Shown: positions 35,366 through 45,416, counted from the first letter of the stretch. The stretch is 64,000 nucleotides of DNA from Tellurirhabdus rosea (GCF_026278345.1 NZ_CP111085.1:2931501-2995500), one strand, 5' to 3'. Numbers and translations are program-made. The notes: generated by a model from the sequence alone, not told the origin.

Positions 35366-36358
35366 ATGACTCGATTGTCCATTTCGGTGGCAATGTGTAC
35401 GTACAACGGCGAACGCTATCTGCAGGAACAGTTGGACAGCATTGCCGCGCAGGACCATTTGCCGGACGAACTGGTCGTTGTGGACGATGTTTCAAAAGAC
35501 AATACCACAACGATTCTCCGGCAGTTTGCCGAACGAGTGCCTTTCCCGGTGCGAATCCTGATCAACGAGTCGAACCTGGGCTCAACAAAAAATTTCGAAA
35601 AAGCGGCCGTCCACTGCACGGGCGATATTCTTGTGTTTGCCGACCAGGACGACGCATGGCGCCGGGACCGCCTCTCCGCAACGCAGCAGTTCTTCCTCGA
35701 TAATCCCGATAAAGACGGGTTTTTCTCGAACGCTACCCTCATCGACGGCCAGTCGAACCCAGTCGGCCGGACGATCTTCGACGAAATCCAGTTCACGCCC
35801 GAGCAGCAGGCCCGCTGGCGCTCCGGAAAGGCTTACGACATTTTGTATTACGGCTATGTAGTGACGGGCGCGACGATGGCTATCCGCCGCTCCGTGCTGG
35901 AACGGGTGCTGCCCTTTCCGACGCATATCAAATACCTGATTCACGACGGCTGGATTTCGCTGATTCTGGCGCTGGAAGACAAAATCGACTTCACGAACGA
36001 GCAGCTGATCAGCTACCGGCAGCACGAACACCAGCAGGTCGGCTTCAAAGCGCCCCGCAAGAAGGTGACGCTGGTGGACCGGCTAATGCGCGGCCGCGAA
36101 GAAAAGCTGCACTTTATCCAGCTGGAGTACGACCGCTTCAAACAACTGTACGAACTGCTCGACAGCCGTCCGGATACGCCGAAGGAAAAGCTGCAGCTGC
36201 TGGCGCAGAAGCGCGATCATCTTTGGTTCCGGGCTAATCTGTCGCCCTTCCACCACCGCCGGATTCTGCCCGTCCTGCGCGAATACAGCTCGGGAAATTA
36301 CCGGCGTTTCAACGGCTACTGGCTGCATACGGTACTCGGGGATTTGCTGGAAAACTAA
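35366..36358 (+). CDS. Glycosyltransferase family 2
   Basis: 330 residues from the ATG at 35366, GT-A fold. It opens with ISVAMCTYNGERYLQEQLDS, has ELVVVDDVSKDNT for the nucleotide site and FADQDDAWRRDR with the DxD-type metal motif near residue 90, then HDGWISLILA near residue 195. The sequence resembles rhamnosyl-type GT2 enzymes of O-antigen and capsule pathways; donor and acceptor are unknown. It is followed after 6 bases by a DUF5672 gene, so the two probably work on the same glycan. Confidence 0.85.
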   Translation: MTRLSISVAMCTYNGERYLQEQLDSIAAQDHLPDELVVVDDVSKDNTTTILRQFAERVPFPVRILINESNLGSTKNFEKAAVHCTGDILVFADQDDAWRRDRLSATQQFFLDNPDKDGFFSNATLIDGQSNPVGRTIFDEIQFTPEQQARWRSGKAYDILYYGYVVTGATMAIRRSVLERVLPFPTHIKYLIHDGWISLILALEDKIDFTNEQLISYRQHEHQQVGFKAPRKKVTLVDRLMRGREEKLHFIQLEYDRFKQLYELLDSRPDTPKEKLQLLAQKRDHLWFRANLSPFHHRRILPVLREYSSGNYRRFNGYWLHTVLGDLLEN

Positions 36359-36364
36359 AACGCT

Positions 36365-37117
36365 ATGAATTCCACCGCCGTTGTCGTTCCGGTTTATACC
36401 CTGTCTCTGACGCCCTTTGAGCAGGTTTCGCTCCAGCAGTGCGTGCGGGTGTTTGCCAACCGGCCTGTGTATCTGGTCAAACCGGAGCATCTGGACGTTT
36501 CGCCGCTGCTCAGGCAGTTTCCGAATCTGCGCGTCAAATCCTTTCCGAACGAATACTTTACGGGCATCAGCGGCTACAACCGGCTCCTCTGCTCCGAATT
36601 TTTCTACGAAGCTTTTGCCGAACACGAATGGATGCTGATCTGTCAGACCGATGCCTTCGTGTTCCGCGACGACCTTGACCAGTGGACGGCCAGAGGGTAC
36701 GATTACGTCGGTGCGCCCCAATTCGGCGATATTGGCCCCCGCATCACCGGCGACCGGACGCTGCGCGAAAAGCTGTCGCCCTACCTGCAATGGCCGATTC
36801 TGAACGGCGGCCTGTCGCTCCGGCGGCTCTCGGCCTGCATCCGGCTTCTGAAGGCTTACCACCGCTTCCGGAAGGACTGGCCCGGCAACGAAGACCACTT
36901 TTTCTCACTGCATTTCCCGCGTCTGATTCCGTTCCGGGGCCTGATGAATCTGCCGCGGCCCAAAGAAGCGCTGGCCTTTGCGATGGAGATGGAACCCGCC
37001 CGCAGCGTAGAAATCAACGGCGGCCAACTGCCCATGGGCGTACACGCCTGGTTCAAATACGATCTACCCTTCTGGAAGCCGTATATCGCTGGGTTGGGGT
37101 TTAACGTTGAAGGTTGA
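36365..37117 (+). CDS. DUF5672 family protein (glycosyltransferase-like)
   Basis: 250 residues. VVVPVYTLSLTPFEQVSLQQ, then WMLICQTDAFVFRDDLDQW and YDYVGAPQFGDIGPR, and later ILNGGLSLRR, GNEDHFFS and GVHAWFKYD are characteristic of DUF5672, a group that resembles GT-A glycosyltransferases with a TDA(F) acidic site. Often found next to polysaccharide glycosyltransferases, as here. The final residues (GFNVEG) are encoded by the arm of the following inverted repeat. Confidence 0.8.
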   Translation: MNSTAVVVPVYTLSLTPFEQVSLQQCVRVFANRPVYLVKPEHLDVSPLLRQFPNLRVKSFPNEYFTGISGYNRLLCSEFFYEAFAEHEWMLICQTDAFVFRDDLDQWTARGYDYVGAPQFGDIGPRITGDRTLREKLSPYLQWPILNGGLSLRRLSACIRLLKAYHRFRKDWPGNEDHFFSLHFPRLIPFRGLMNLPRPKEALAFAMEMEPARSVEINGGQLPMGVHAWFKYDLPFWKPYIAGLGFNVEG

Positions 37118-37258
37118 ACGTTTAAGGTTTAAAGTTGAAAGTTTAAGGTCTAAGGTTTAACGCGGCCATGCTGAGGTTGCTCCACTAACCGGTACGGGGT
37201 GAAACAGAGCCATCATGCAGCGAATCGCGTTCAACCTTCAACCTTTAACCTTCAAACC
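37098..37258. repeat. Inverted repeat, GGTTTAAAGTT word family
   Basis: The left arm consists of about eight degenerate GGTTTAA / GGTTGAACG / AAGTTGAAAG words (37098-37161); the right arm is shorter (CGTTCAACCTTCAACC and following, about 37228-37258). The left arm forms the end of the DUF5672 coding region. The centre (CGCGGCCATGCTGAGG...) differs from the other families. Confidence 0.75.
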
Positions 37259-37302
37259 ATTTTCCAGGCAGGCACTCCGCTTGCCCTTTTTTGTTTTATT
37301 TG

Positions 37303-38154
37303 ATGATGAATTATACGGAAGTACAAGTAACTGTCGCGCCTGACTATGCCGACATTCTCACCGCCGAGCTGGCTGAGCTGGGTTTTGACTCGTTTGTCGA
37401 AACCGACGAGGGCTTGACCGCCTACATCCCCGAAGCTGATTTCCAGTCGGATGCGCTGCAGGAAGTCATCGACAAATACGCCGGTCAGACGGCAATAGCC
37501 TATAAGGTCGCTTCGTTAGAAAAAAGGAACTGGAACGAAGAATGGGAGCGGAGCTACCAGCCGATTGAGGTCACTGGCACCTCCCGAACCGCCCGCGTCC
37601 GGGCCTCTTTCCACGAGCCGGACCCACGGTTTGACTACGATATCGTCATCAACCCAAAAATGTCGTTCGGCACCGGGCACCACGAGACCACGGCCATGAT
37701 GCTCGAACACCAGCTTGGGCTGGAGACGGCCGGAAAAGCGGTCCTCGATGTCGGCTCAGGAACGGGCATTCTGGCGATTCTGTCGGCCCTGCAGGGCGCC
37801 CGTCGGCTGGTGGCGTTCGATGTGGAGGACTGGGCCGTCGAAAATGCCCGCGAAAACGCCGGGCTGAACGGCTGTCCGCAAATCGAAGTGTTTCAGGGAA
37901 TGATCGACGCGGTCAGCCCGGAAGAGCGGTTCGACATTGTGCTGGCCAACATCAACCGGAACGTGCTGCTGCAGGATATTCCGGCCTACGTGCAACGGAT
38001 GGCCCCCGACGCGGTTCTGTTGGTCAGCGGCTTTTACGAATTCGACGCCCCGGATATTGAGCAGAAAGCCAGTGAGTCGGGTCTGAGGCCGCAATCCCGT
38101 CTGACCAGAAACAATTGGGCGTCGATCTTATTTGTTAAAGACAACCCGCAGTAA
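37303..38154 (+). CDS. prmA: Ribosomal protein L11 methyltransferase
   Basis: 283 residues from the ATG at 37303; ATG 37306 is equally possible, and the TTG at 37291 unlikely. N-terminal substrate domain (NYTEVQVTVAPDYADIL), then MSFGTGHHETTAMML and the SAM-binding VLDVGSGTGILAILSALQGA near residue 145, and DIVLANINRNVLL for the adenine/substrate site. It trimethylates ribosomal protein L11 before assembly. The following gene lies 42 bases downstream on the same strand. Confidence 0.92.
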   Translation: MMNYTEVQVTVAPDYADILTAELAELGFDSFVETDEGLTAYIPEADFQSDALQEVIDKYAGQTAIAYKVASLEKRNWNEEWERSYQPIEVTGTSRTARVRASFHEPDPRFDYDIVINPKMSFGTGHHETTAMMLEHQLGLETAGKAVLDVGSGTGILAILSALQGARRLVAFDVEDWAVENARENAGLNGCPQIEVFQGMIDAVSPEERFDIVLANINRNVLLQDIPAYVQRMAPDAVLLVSGFYEFDAPDIEQKASESGLRPQSRLTRNNWASILFVKDNPQ

Positions 38155-38196
38155 ACCAGCCGTTCGGCTCCGGTTTGGCGGCAAAGCAAGCAACTG

Positions 38197-41100
38197 ATGA
38201 AACGTATTTACGCATTCATTCTCCTTGGCTGGCTGGCCATTCCGGCCGTTTGGGCGCAGCAGGTGAAGCTGTCGGAAAACCCCGATCAGTTCATCACGGA
38301 TACGCAGAAGCTAATGAACGGCGGTGGCCCGGCAGCCCAGCGGGCTCAGAAAAATCTGGAAGGGCTCTGGACCGCCAACTCGCTTTCAACCGGCCAGAAA
38401 GAACGAATCGTCAGCGTCAGCCGGCGAATGAATACGAAGCGTTTTCCGGTGGCTTCCCACTTTGCGCCTTTCTACGAATCGGTCTATCATTTGCTGGTTA
38501 CCCAGCAGAGCAGCCCGGCAGATGTGGATAACTACCTGTCAATTGTGGATAAGTCTGTGGATAACTTAGCCGCCAAGGATTTATCGAAGCTATTTGAGAC
38601 GGTCCGGCTGTTCGGCGAGAAGCGGCAGCTGTACGCCAACAACTACAATAAACTGCTGGTCAACGGCGGCTCCTTCACGTTCAAAATGGCCGGTGAAGCC
38701 GCTGCCGCTCCGACCGATACAGCGGGCAAAAAAGGGGCCGCCCCGCCGAAAGCCGACGCCAGTCGTTTCGACGGCTGGGACACGCCGCTGGATTCGGTCA
38801 ACAAAACGCCGCTGGTGGCCGTCGTCAACCGGCGGCCCATTCCGGCCCTGGCCGGACCCGTGATGGAGCTAAAAGGCGCCGATCTGGTCATGGTGACGGC
38901 GGGCGATTCGGTGGTCATTCAGAAAACGGACGGAGCCCTTGGCCTGAAAGACGGTCTGTTTGTCGGAAAAGGCGGAACGTTTACCTGGGAGATGGCCGGT
39001 CAGCCGGAAACCTCCGTCACGCTGGCCGACTATTCGTTTCTGAGCAGCAGCCCGCGTCTGGTGGCGGATGATGTCACGCTGAACTATAAATTGCTGGCGA
39101 AGCCGGTTAAAGGCACTTTTGAATACGTTTATCGCAAACGGGCGAAAGGCGCCGCATCGGAATTTCCCCGGTTCATGTCGTGGCAGAACGACGCCGTGCT
39201 GACCAATCTCAGCAAAGACCTCGATTACAAAGGGGGCGTGGCCCTGGCCGGTCCCCGGTTCTACAGCTCGTCGGTAAGCAAGCAGCCTGCTGTGCTGACC
39301 GTAAAAAAGGCGGGCAAACCGGCGTTCAAGGCCATCAGCCCGCGCTTTGAGTTTTCGGCGGATTCGGTTATTTCCAGCCCGCTGGCCGAGTTTGTGGGGT
39401 ACATCGACGCCGCCGATTCGTTGCACCATCCGGGCGTTCAGTTCCACTACGACCGGCCGGCCGGCGTAGCGAAGCTGTACCGCGCCGACCGGACCCGGTA
39501 CGCCAACGCGCCGTATGCCGACACTTACCACAGATTCTATGTGCAGCCGGAAGCCCTGCGCTGGGACCTGGCCCGCAACAAAGTGGATTTCTACATCATC
39601 GGAGCCAAAAAGGAAGTGCCCCTGCGGCTCGAATCGTTCGACTATTACCAGCCACAACTGTATACGGGCATGACCGTCGATTACGGTTTCCACCCGTTGC
39701 AGGTCGCCGCCAGCTACATTTCGAAAAACAAAACGCAGACCTTCATGGCGGAGGATCTGGCGAAAATGGCCCGCATCAGCCCCGACGTTATGCGCGACAT
39801 TATGGGCCGCATGATTACCGACGGCTATGTTCTCATGGACCCGAAGACGGAAATGATGCGGCTGAGCCGGAAAGGCGTCCTGTACGTACTGGCGAACGCC
39901 GGAAAGCAGGACTACGACAACTTCCGCATCGATTCGCGCTATCCTTCCAACGACAGCTTGACCAACGCCACGATGAACCTTACGGACAAATTTCTGCTGG
40001 TCCGGGGCGTCGAGCGGTTTACCATCAGTGATTCGCTAAAGATTTTTGCCGTCCCGTCCGACAAAACCCTGCGCATCGGGAAAAACCGGGCGTTTGTGCT
40101 GAACGGACAACTGAAATCCGGCAACATGCGCTACACGGGCCGCGACCTGGGTTTCAACTACGAGCAGTTCTCGATGAATCTGAGCAAGATCGACTCCATC
40201 ACGTTCACGCCGAAAGGCAAGAATCAGGAAATCGGCGGCGATATTCAGTACGAAAAGCCCGGGACGGTGTTTCTGGCCGATAAAGGAAATAAGTCCGGGA
40301 AACAGAAGGACAAGAAAACCACCCAGCGGCTCGTCATGCCCGAAGGAATGACGGTTTACTTCAACCAGCCGTACCGGGGAAATCTGCTTTACAACAAGAA
40401 AGTGTACTTCAAAGTCCCGGCCGTGGACAACGACACGCTGGGCAACGGCGACATTGCCTTCGACGGGACGTTCCATTCCGACGGAATTTTCCCGCCCATC
40501 AAAACTACGCTGAAGACCATGCCCGACAACTCGCTGGGCTTCGTCTACAAAGCGCCCGCGGCGGGCCTGCCCCTCTACGGCGGCAAGGGCAACGTGCGGT
40601 TCAAAGGCGATCTGATCATGGACCGCAAGGGGCTCCGGGCCGAGGGCGTCATTATCAACCACCTCGCGGCTTCCATTCCGGCGACCAGCGTCCTGTTCAT
40701 GACCGATTCGCTCGTGGCGACCGGAACGGACGGACGCATCAAGGAAGGCGTGGTCGGAAAAGCGTACTTCCCGGAGGTGGACCTGAACAACTACACGATG
40801 AAGTGGCTGCCGGGTGCCGACAGCATGAAGATTTCCACCAAAGCGGACCACTTCAGCTTCTACGGCGGCTCCACCAATCTGAAAGGCGACCTGACGATGC
40901 GCTCAACCGGGCTTTTCGGTCGTGGCCTGGTCAAGCGCCCGGATTCGGAGACCTCTTCCGAAAACATCAAGTTCAACAAAGAAGGCTTCCTGGCTGACAA
41001 AGCCCAGTTCCGGGTGATGGCGGGCGAAAACCAGAAGCCGATGCTGCTCGGGACGCGCGTGGATGTGGACTTCAATCAGGTGAAATCGCTGGTGTCCATT

Positions 41101-42954
41101 TCCACCGACAAAACGGCCATGGCCATCGACGATACGCTCGGTTCGAGCCTGGAATTCCCCTCGGCCGCTTACCGGACCTCGATCAACAAGGCGCAGTGGG
41201 ACATCAAGGCGAAGACCATTGCCATGAAAGGCGATGTGAAAACGTCGACGTTTACCGCTACGGCCGATGAGCAGGAGGGGCTGTCGTTCAATGCCGGGGC
41301 CGCCCTGTACGAAGTGGAAAAAGCCACGCTCAACATCAGCGGGGTGCCGTACATCACCTCGGCCGATGCCCGCATCTATCCCGAAAAAGGACTGGTATCG
41401 ATCAAGCGCAACGGGCAGATGCAGCCGCTTAAGGGCGCCCGGCTGGAACTGGATACGGTCAGCCTTTTCCATAAACTGAAAAACGGCAACATTCAGGTGC
41501 TGTCGCGGACGCGCTTCTCGGGCGACGCCACCTACATGTTCCCCACGAGCAAGGGCGATACGGCGGCCATCAAAATGGGCAGCTTTGAACTGAAGGAGGT
41601 TGCCAATCCGAACGCCAACGCCGTTGCCTCGCGGAACAACCGCCGCGCCGGACGGGCCCAGCCCGCCATGACGTACTATACCGTGGCCACCGCCGATGTG
41701 GACGAACGGGATAACCTGATGCTCGCGCCGCGCATCCAGTACCGCGGAACCATTACCATGCTGGCCCCCGAAAAAGACCTGAAGCTGGACGGGGCGATCA
41801 AAATGGCCCTGAAAAAACGGCCGAACCTGGTGAGTGACTGGTTGCCGCTGAAGGATAAAATCGGCGAGACGTTTACCGTCAAAGTGGACCAGAACCTCAA
41901 AAACGACGGCAACCTGCCGCTGATGGCGGGTCTGCATTTCCGGGGCGGCGGCAGTACGGGCGTTTACCCGACCTTCCTTTCGGTGAAGGAAAACGACAAG
42001 GACGAAGACCTGATTCGGGCGATGGGCGTTATGGCCTACGACGAAAAAGACAAAGTCTACCGCATCGTGACCCGCGGACCCGACGGACTGGACGATGTCG
42101 AAGGCGCTTTTACTTTTGACGATCCGAAAGGCGTCATGACGTTCCAGGGTAAACTGGGCCTGATGAATGCCCGGCTGGGCGAAGGCCAGGGCAGCTTTGT
42201 GCTGGCCTCCGGCTCCGGACGCGCGCAGATCGACAGCAACACGGTCCGGCTGAACACGCTGGCGGCCTTTGCCTTCCCGCTGCCGACGCCCATCAACGCG
42301 GCGGTGGCCGAGAAGGTCGTCAAGGTGAATCTTGAAGAGAAAAACGACGAAGCGGCCGAAGACGATCTGCTCCGGCTGAATAGCAAGCTGACGGCCCTGT
42401 TCGGCAAAAAAGTGGCCGACGCTTACCAGACCAAAGCCCAGAACCAGCACGTGTCGCTGACCCAGGCGGACCCGAAGCTGATCGCCTCGCTCGTGCTGTC
42501 GAACCTGAACCTGCGCTGGGCCGACAAGCAGAATGCCTTCTACAGCGTGGGCACAATCGGCGTATCGAACATCGAAAATACCGACATCAACGCCCAGATG
42601 GAGGGCTTTGTGGAAATCCGCAAGAGCGACGGCGGCGACGAAGCTACGATTTACCTCGAAGGTTCGCCCGACGACTGGTTCTACTGGGATTACAAACCCG
42701 GCCAGCTGGCGCTCGTGACCTCGGACGCGGAGCTGAACGACAAAATCGCCGCGTTCAGCCGGACCGAAAAAACCAAAATCCCCGTCACGACGGCCGACAT
42801 GGCCGAAAAGCAGCAGTTCGTCGACCGCTTCCTGGACACCTACAAAACCCGCCCGAAGGTCAAGCCGCAGCCGAAAACCGTGGTTAAAGGCGCGGCTCCG
42901 GCGAAGAAAGAAGAGAAGAAGAAAGACAAGGAGGATACACGGGAGGGCTTCTAA
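38197..42954 (+). CDS. Giant exported protein of unknown function (1585 residues)
   Basis: Signal peptide MKRIYAFILLGWLAIPAVWA. The first 150 residues are helical; most of the rest is beta-rich, with repeated amphipathic strands (for example YKGGVALAGPRFYSSSVSKQ, YGGKGNVRFKGDLIMDRKG, GSTNLKGDLTMRSTGLFGRG), which suggests a periplasmic or outer-membrane-associated beta scaffold. A helical segment near residues 514-560 (EDLAKMARISPDVMRDIMGR, then MITDGYVLMDPKTEMMRLSR) has the pattern of a winged helix, odd in an exported protein. The C-terminus is Lys/Pro rich. I recognise no characterised family. plsY follows after 294 bases. Confidence 0.75.
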   Translation: MKRIYAFILLGWLAIPAVWAQQVKLSENPDQFITDTQKLMNGGGPAAQRAQKNLEGLWTANSLSTGQKERIVSVSRRMNTKRFPVASHFAPFYESVYHLLVTQQSSPADVDNYLSIVDKSVDNLAAKDLSKLFETVRLFGEKRQLYANNYNKLLVNGGSFTFKMAGEAAAAPTDTAGKKGAAPPKADASRFDGWDTPLDSVNKTPLVAVVNRRPIPALAGPVMELKGADLVMVTAGDSVVIQKTDGALGLKDGLFVGKGGTFTWEMAGQPETSVTLADYSFLSSSPRLVADDVTLNYKLLAKPVKGTFEYVYRKRAKGAASEFPRFMSWQNDAVLTNLSKDLDYKGGVALAGPRFYSSSVSKQPAVLTVKKAGKPAFKAISPRFEFSADSVISSPLAEFVGYIDAADSLHHPGVQFHYDRPAGVAKLYRADRTRYANAPYADTYHRFYVQPEALRWDLARNKVDFYIIGAKKEVPLRLESFDYYQPQLYTGMTVDYGFHPLQVAASYISKNKTQTFMAEDLAKMARISPDVMRDIMGRMITDGYVLMDPKTEMMRLSRKGVLYVLANAGKQDYDNFRIDSRYPSNDSLTNATMNLTDKFLLVRGVERFTISDSLKIFAVPSDKTLRIGKNRAFVLNGQLKSGNMRYTGRDLGFNYEQFSMNLSKIDSITFTPKGKNQEIGGDIQYEKPGTVFLADKGNKSGKQKDKKTTQRLVMPEGMTVYFNQPYRGNLLYNKKVYFKVPAVDNDTLGNGDIAFDGTFHSDGIFPPIKTTLKTMPDNSLGFVYKAPAAGLPLYGGKGNVRFKGDLIMDRKGLRAEGVIINHLAASIPATSVLFMTDSLVATGTDGRIKEGVVGKAYFPEVDLNNYTMKWLPGADSMKISTKADHFSFYGGSTNLKGDLTMRSTGLFGRGLVKRPDSETSSENIKFNKEGFLADKAQFRVMAGENQKPMLLGTRVDVDFNQVKSLVSISTDKTAMAIDDTLGSSLEFPSAAYRTSINKAQWDIKAKTIAMKGDVKTSTFTATADEQEGLSFNAGAALYEVEKATLNISGVPYITSADARIYPEKGLVSIKRNGQMQPLKGARLELDTVSLFHKLKNGNIQVLSRTRFSGDATYMFPTSKGDTAAIKMGSFELKEVANPNANAVASRNNRRAGRAQPAMTYYTVATADVDERDNLMLAPRIQYRGTITMLAPEKDLKLDGAIKMALKKRPNLVSDWLPLKDKIGETFTVKVDQNLKNDGNLPLMAGLHFRGGGSTGVYPTFLSVKENDKDEDLIRAMGVMAYDEKDKVYRIVTRGPDGLDDVEGAFTFDDPKGVMTFQGKLGLMNARLGEGQGSFVLASGSGRAQIDSNTVRLNTLAAFAFPLPTPINAAVAEKVVKVNLEEKNDEAAEDDLLRLNSKLTALFGKKVADAYQTKAQNQHVSLTQADPKLIASLVLSNLNLRWADKQNAFYSVGTIGVSNIENTDINAQMEGFVEIRKSDGGDEATIYLEGSPDDWFYWDYKPGQLALVTSDAELNDKIAAFSRTEKTKIPVTTADMAEKQQFVDRFLDTYKTRPKVKPQPKTVVKGAAPAKKEEKKKDKEDTREGF

Positions 42955-43153
42955 GCCGAATTTAGGAGCACCGACCGGTTCGTCGGAACGGATAAGCGCG
43001 GGAGAGCAGCGTTGAGCAGGGAAGTTCCCGCTCGATTCTGCTCTTTTGCGTTAAATTCTGGTCTGCAACTCTTTATAATAATTGCACATTTGTCAGAATC
43101 GATACGTCCTTTCCGCGAAGATGTATTAGACTTCAGTATTCCGGTTATTTTTG

Positions 43154-43183
43154 TTGTCACCACCCGCTGACTGTATAAGTTTC
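43154..43183 (+). promoter_or_regulatory. Candidate plsY promoter
   Basis: TTG (43154-43156, within TTTTTGTTG) and TAAGTTTC (43176-43183) are separated by 19 bases; the -7 half differs from TAnnTTTG only in the last base. It lies 65 bases before the plsY ATG. The rest of the 42955-43248 gap has a possible weak hairpin (GAGCAG...CTGCTC followed by TTTT at 43003-43049) and no gene. Confidence 0.5.
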
Positions 43184-43248
43184 AATTACGTGCAATCAAT
43201 CTTACCGGTTTCTTTGTTAGTCTAGTTAGGAAGTATTGTAATTCTTTC

Positions 43249-43902
43249 ATGAACGTATTGATCATTTGTCTGACGACGGTAGTGGCGTATTTACTAGGTT
43301 CTATTCCCACCGCAGTTTGGTACGGAGAAGCGTTTTTCGGGATTGACATCCGCGAGCACGGCAGTGGAAACGCGGGCGCGACCAACACGTTTCGGGTTTT
43401 AGGCAAGCGGGCCGGCACCATCGTGATGCTGATCGATGTTCTGAAAGGCTATACGGCCACCATCTTATCCACAATTTTACTTTTCCTCGATGTTATTCCC
43501 GAATCCGAATGGCTGATGTTCAAACTGGTGTTTGGACTGGTGGCCGTGGTCGGGCACGTATTTCCCTTTTTTGCACGATTCAAAGGTGGCAAGGGCGTTG
43601 CCTCGCTGCTGGGGATGGTGCTGGCTACGCACCCTGAGGTGGCGGCCGTCTGCATCGGTATCTTTCTGGTCGTGCTGATTTCCTCGCAATACGTTTCCCT
43701 CGGTTCCATGCTGGCCGCGCTGGCCTTTCCGGTGCTGCTGCTGCTGAATGTCTTCGGACAGAAGGAAAGCCCGCTGCTGATCGGCTTCGGTTTCGTCGTC
43801 TTTCTGATTGTCGTCATTACCCACAAAAAGAACATCGGCCGGATTCTGCGCGGCAAGGAAAACCGAACCATTCTGATCAAACCCAAAAAAGAAGACAAGT
43901 AA
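43249..43902 (+). CDS. plsY: Glycerol-3-phosphate acyltransferase PlsY
   Basis: 217 residues, integral membrane protein with about five helices. It uses acyl-phosphate, made by PlsX (57830-58768), to acylate glycerol 3-phosphate, the first step of phospholipid synthesis. Family motifs: GSIPTAVWYGEAFFGIDIRE, GSGNAGATNTFRVLGKRAG (phosphate loop) and FARFKGGKGVASLLG. The C-terminal end is longer and more basic than in E. coli. A strong terminator follows. Confidence 0.94.
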   Translation: MNVLIICLTTVVAYLLGSIPTAVWYGEAFFGIDIREHGSGNAGATNTFRVLGKRAGTIVMLIDVLKGYTATILSTILLFLDVIPESEWLMFKLVFGLVAVVGHVFPFFARFKGGKGVASLLGMVLATHPEVAAVCIGIFLVVLISSQYVSLGSMLAALAFPVLLLLNVFGQKESPLLIGFGFVVFLIVVITHKKNIGRILRGKENRTILIKPKKEDK

Positions 43903-43929
43903 TAAGTTTAGATCCGGATATAAAGTCAA

Positions 43930-43977
43930 CGCCCGTAGGTTCGAGCAAATCTGCTTAACTTACGGGCGAATTTTTTT
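43930..43977 (+). terminator. Terminator after plsY, abutting the next start codon
   Basis: CGCCCGTA (43930-43937) and TACGGGCG (43961-43968), extended by a GTT/AAC pair, form a stable stem followed by AATTTTTTT. It ends only 7 bases before the ATG of the dipeptidase gene. Confidence 0.8.
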
Positions 43978-43984
43978 AAAGCCT

Positions 43985-45361
43985 ATGAACACCTATCTGG
44001 AAGCGAATAAAGAGCGTTTTCTGAACGAACTGCTTGACCTGCTGCGGATTCCGTCCGTAAGCGCCGATCCGAAATTTGCCGGGGATGTGCGCCGCTGCGC
44101 CGAAGCGGTCCGGGAGAAACTGACGGCCGCCGGTCTGGACCGGGCCGAACTCTGCGAAACGGCCGGTCACCCGATCGTTTACGGCGAAAAAATCATCGAC
44201 CCGAATCTGCCGACGGTGCTGGTCTACGGCCATTACGATGTGCAGCCCGCCGACCCGTACGAACTCTGGAATACACCGCCCTTTGAGCCGACCATCCGCA
44301 ACGAGCGCATCTACGCCCGGGGTGCCTGCGACGACAAAGGCCAGTTTTATATGCACGTCAAGGCCATTGAAGCCATGCTGGCGACCGACGGACTGCCCTG
44401 CAACGTCAAAGTGATGATCGAAGGCGAAGAGGAAGTCGGTTCGGACCATCTCGGCACGTTTGTGGCCGAAAACCGGGAAAAGCTGGCGGCCGACGTCATT
44501 CTGATCTCCGACACGAGCATCATCGCCAACGACTGTCCGTCCATCGAAACGGGCCTGCGCGGCCTGTCGTACGTAGAGGTGGAAGTGACCGGCCCGAACC
44601 GCGATCTGCACTCGGGCGTGTACGGCGGCGGCGTCGAAAACCCCGTCAACGTGCTGTGCCGGATGATTGCCTCGCTGCACGACGAAAGTGGCCGCATCAC
44701 GATTCCGGGCTTTTACGACAACATCATTGAACTGAGTGCCGACGAGCGCGCCGAACTCGCCAAAGCGCCGTTCGACGAGCAGGAATACATGCGCGACCTC
44801 GGCCTGAAAGCCGTCAAGGGCGAAGCGGGCTACACCACGCCCGAGCGCACCTCCATCCGTCCGACGCTCGACGTAAACGGCATCTGGGGCGGGTACACGG
44901 GCGAAGGGGCCAAAACGGTACTGCCCTCGAAGGCCCACGCCAAGATTTCCATGCGTCTGGTGCCGGGCCAGGACCCCGACCAGATTACGGACCTGTTTGC
45001 CAGACACTTCACGAGCATTGCCCCCGACACGGTGACGGTGCAGGTTCGGCCGCACCACGGCGGACAGCCGTACGTTACGCCGACGGATTCGGTGGAGTTT
45101 GAAGCGGCCCGGCGCGCCTTCCGCGAAGCCTGGGGTAAAGAAGCGATTCCGACCCGCGGCGGCGGCAGCATTCCCATCGTGGCGCTGTTTGAAAAAGAAC
45201 TGGGCATCAAGTCAATCCTGATGGGCTTTGGCCTCGACATCGACGCCCTGCACTCGCCCAACGAAAGCTACGGGCTGTTCAATTTTTACAAAGGCATTGA
45301 AACCATTCCGTTTTTCTACAAGCATTACGCTCTTTTGAAGAAAGAAGAAGTAACCGCTTGA
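43985..45361 (+). CDS. M20-family dipeptidase/peptidase
   Basis: 458 residues, CNDP/DapE-like metallopeptidase. Zinc ligands and catalytic residues appear in order: VYGHYDVQPADP (His, Asp), ARGACDDKGQFYMH (bridging Asp), MIEGEEEVGSDHL (Glu pair), ISDTSIIA and ALHSPNESYGL (final His). The dimerisation domain lies between about residues 195 and 350. It probably cleaves dipeptides or N-acyl amino acids; no signal peptide is visible, so it should be cytoplasmic. It sits between two terminators with no obvious promoter of its own. Confidence 0.9.
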   Translation: MNTYLEANKERFLNELLDLLRIPSVSADPKFAGDVRRCAEAVREKLTAAGLDRAELCETAGHPIVYGEKIIDPNLPTVLVYGHYDVQPADPYELWNTPPFEPTIRNERIYARGACDDKGQFYMHVKAIEAMLATDGLPCNVKVMIEGEEEVGSDHLGTFVAENREKLAADVILISDTSIIANDCPSIETGLRGLSYVEVEVTGPNRDLHSGVYGGGVENPVNVLCRMIASLHDESGRITIPGFYDNIIELSADERAELAKAPFDEQEYMRDLGLKAVKGEAGYTTPERTSIRPTLDVNGIWGGYTGEGAKTVLPSKAHAKISMRLVPGQDPDQITDLFARHFTSIAPDTVTVQVRPHHGGQPYVTPTDSVEFEAARRAFREAWGKEAIPTRGGGSIPIVALFEKELGIKSILMGFGLDIDALHSPNESYGLFNFYKGIETIPFFYKHYALLKKEEVTA

Positions 45362-45376
45362 TGGAAATTGCGTCTT

Positions 45377-45413
45377 AACACCTCCGGACACCTTTCGGAG
45401 GTGTTATTTTTTT
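45377..45413 (+). terminator. Terminator after the M20 peptidase, abutting the next start codon
   Basis: AACACCTCCG (45377-45386) pairs exactly with CGGAGGTGTT (45396-45405), then ATTTTTTT. The ATG of the next gene is at 45417, three bases behind the T-run, so the hairpin also hides the region before that start. Confidence 0.85.
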
Positions 45414-45416
45414 ACG

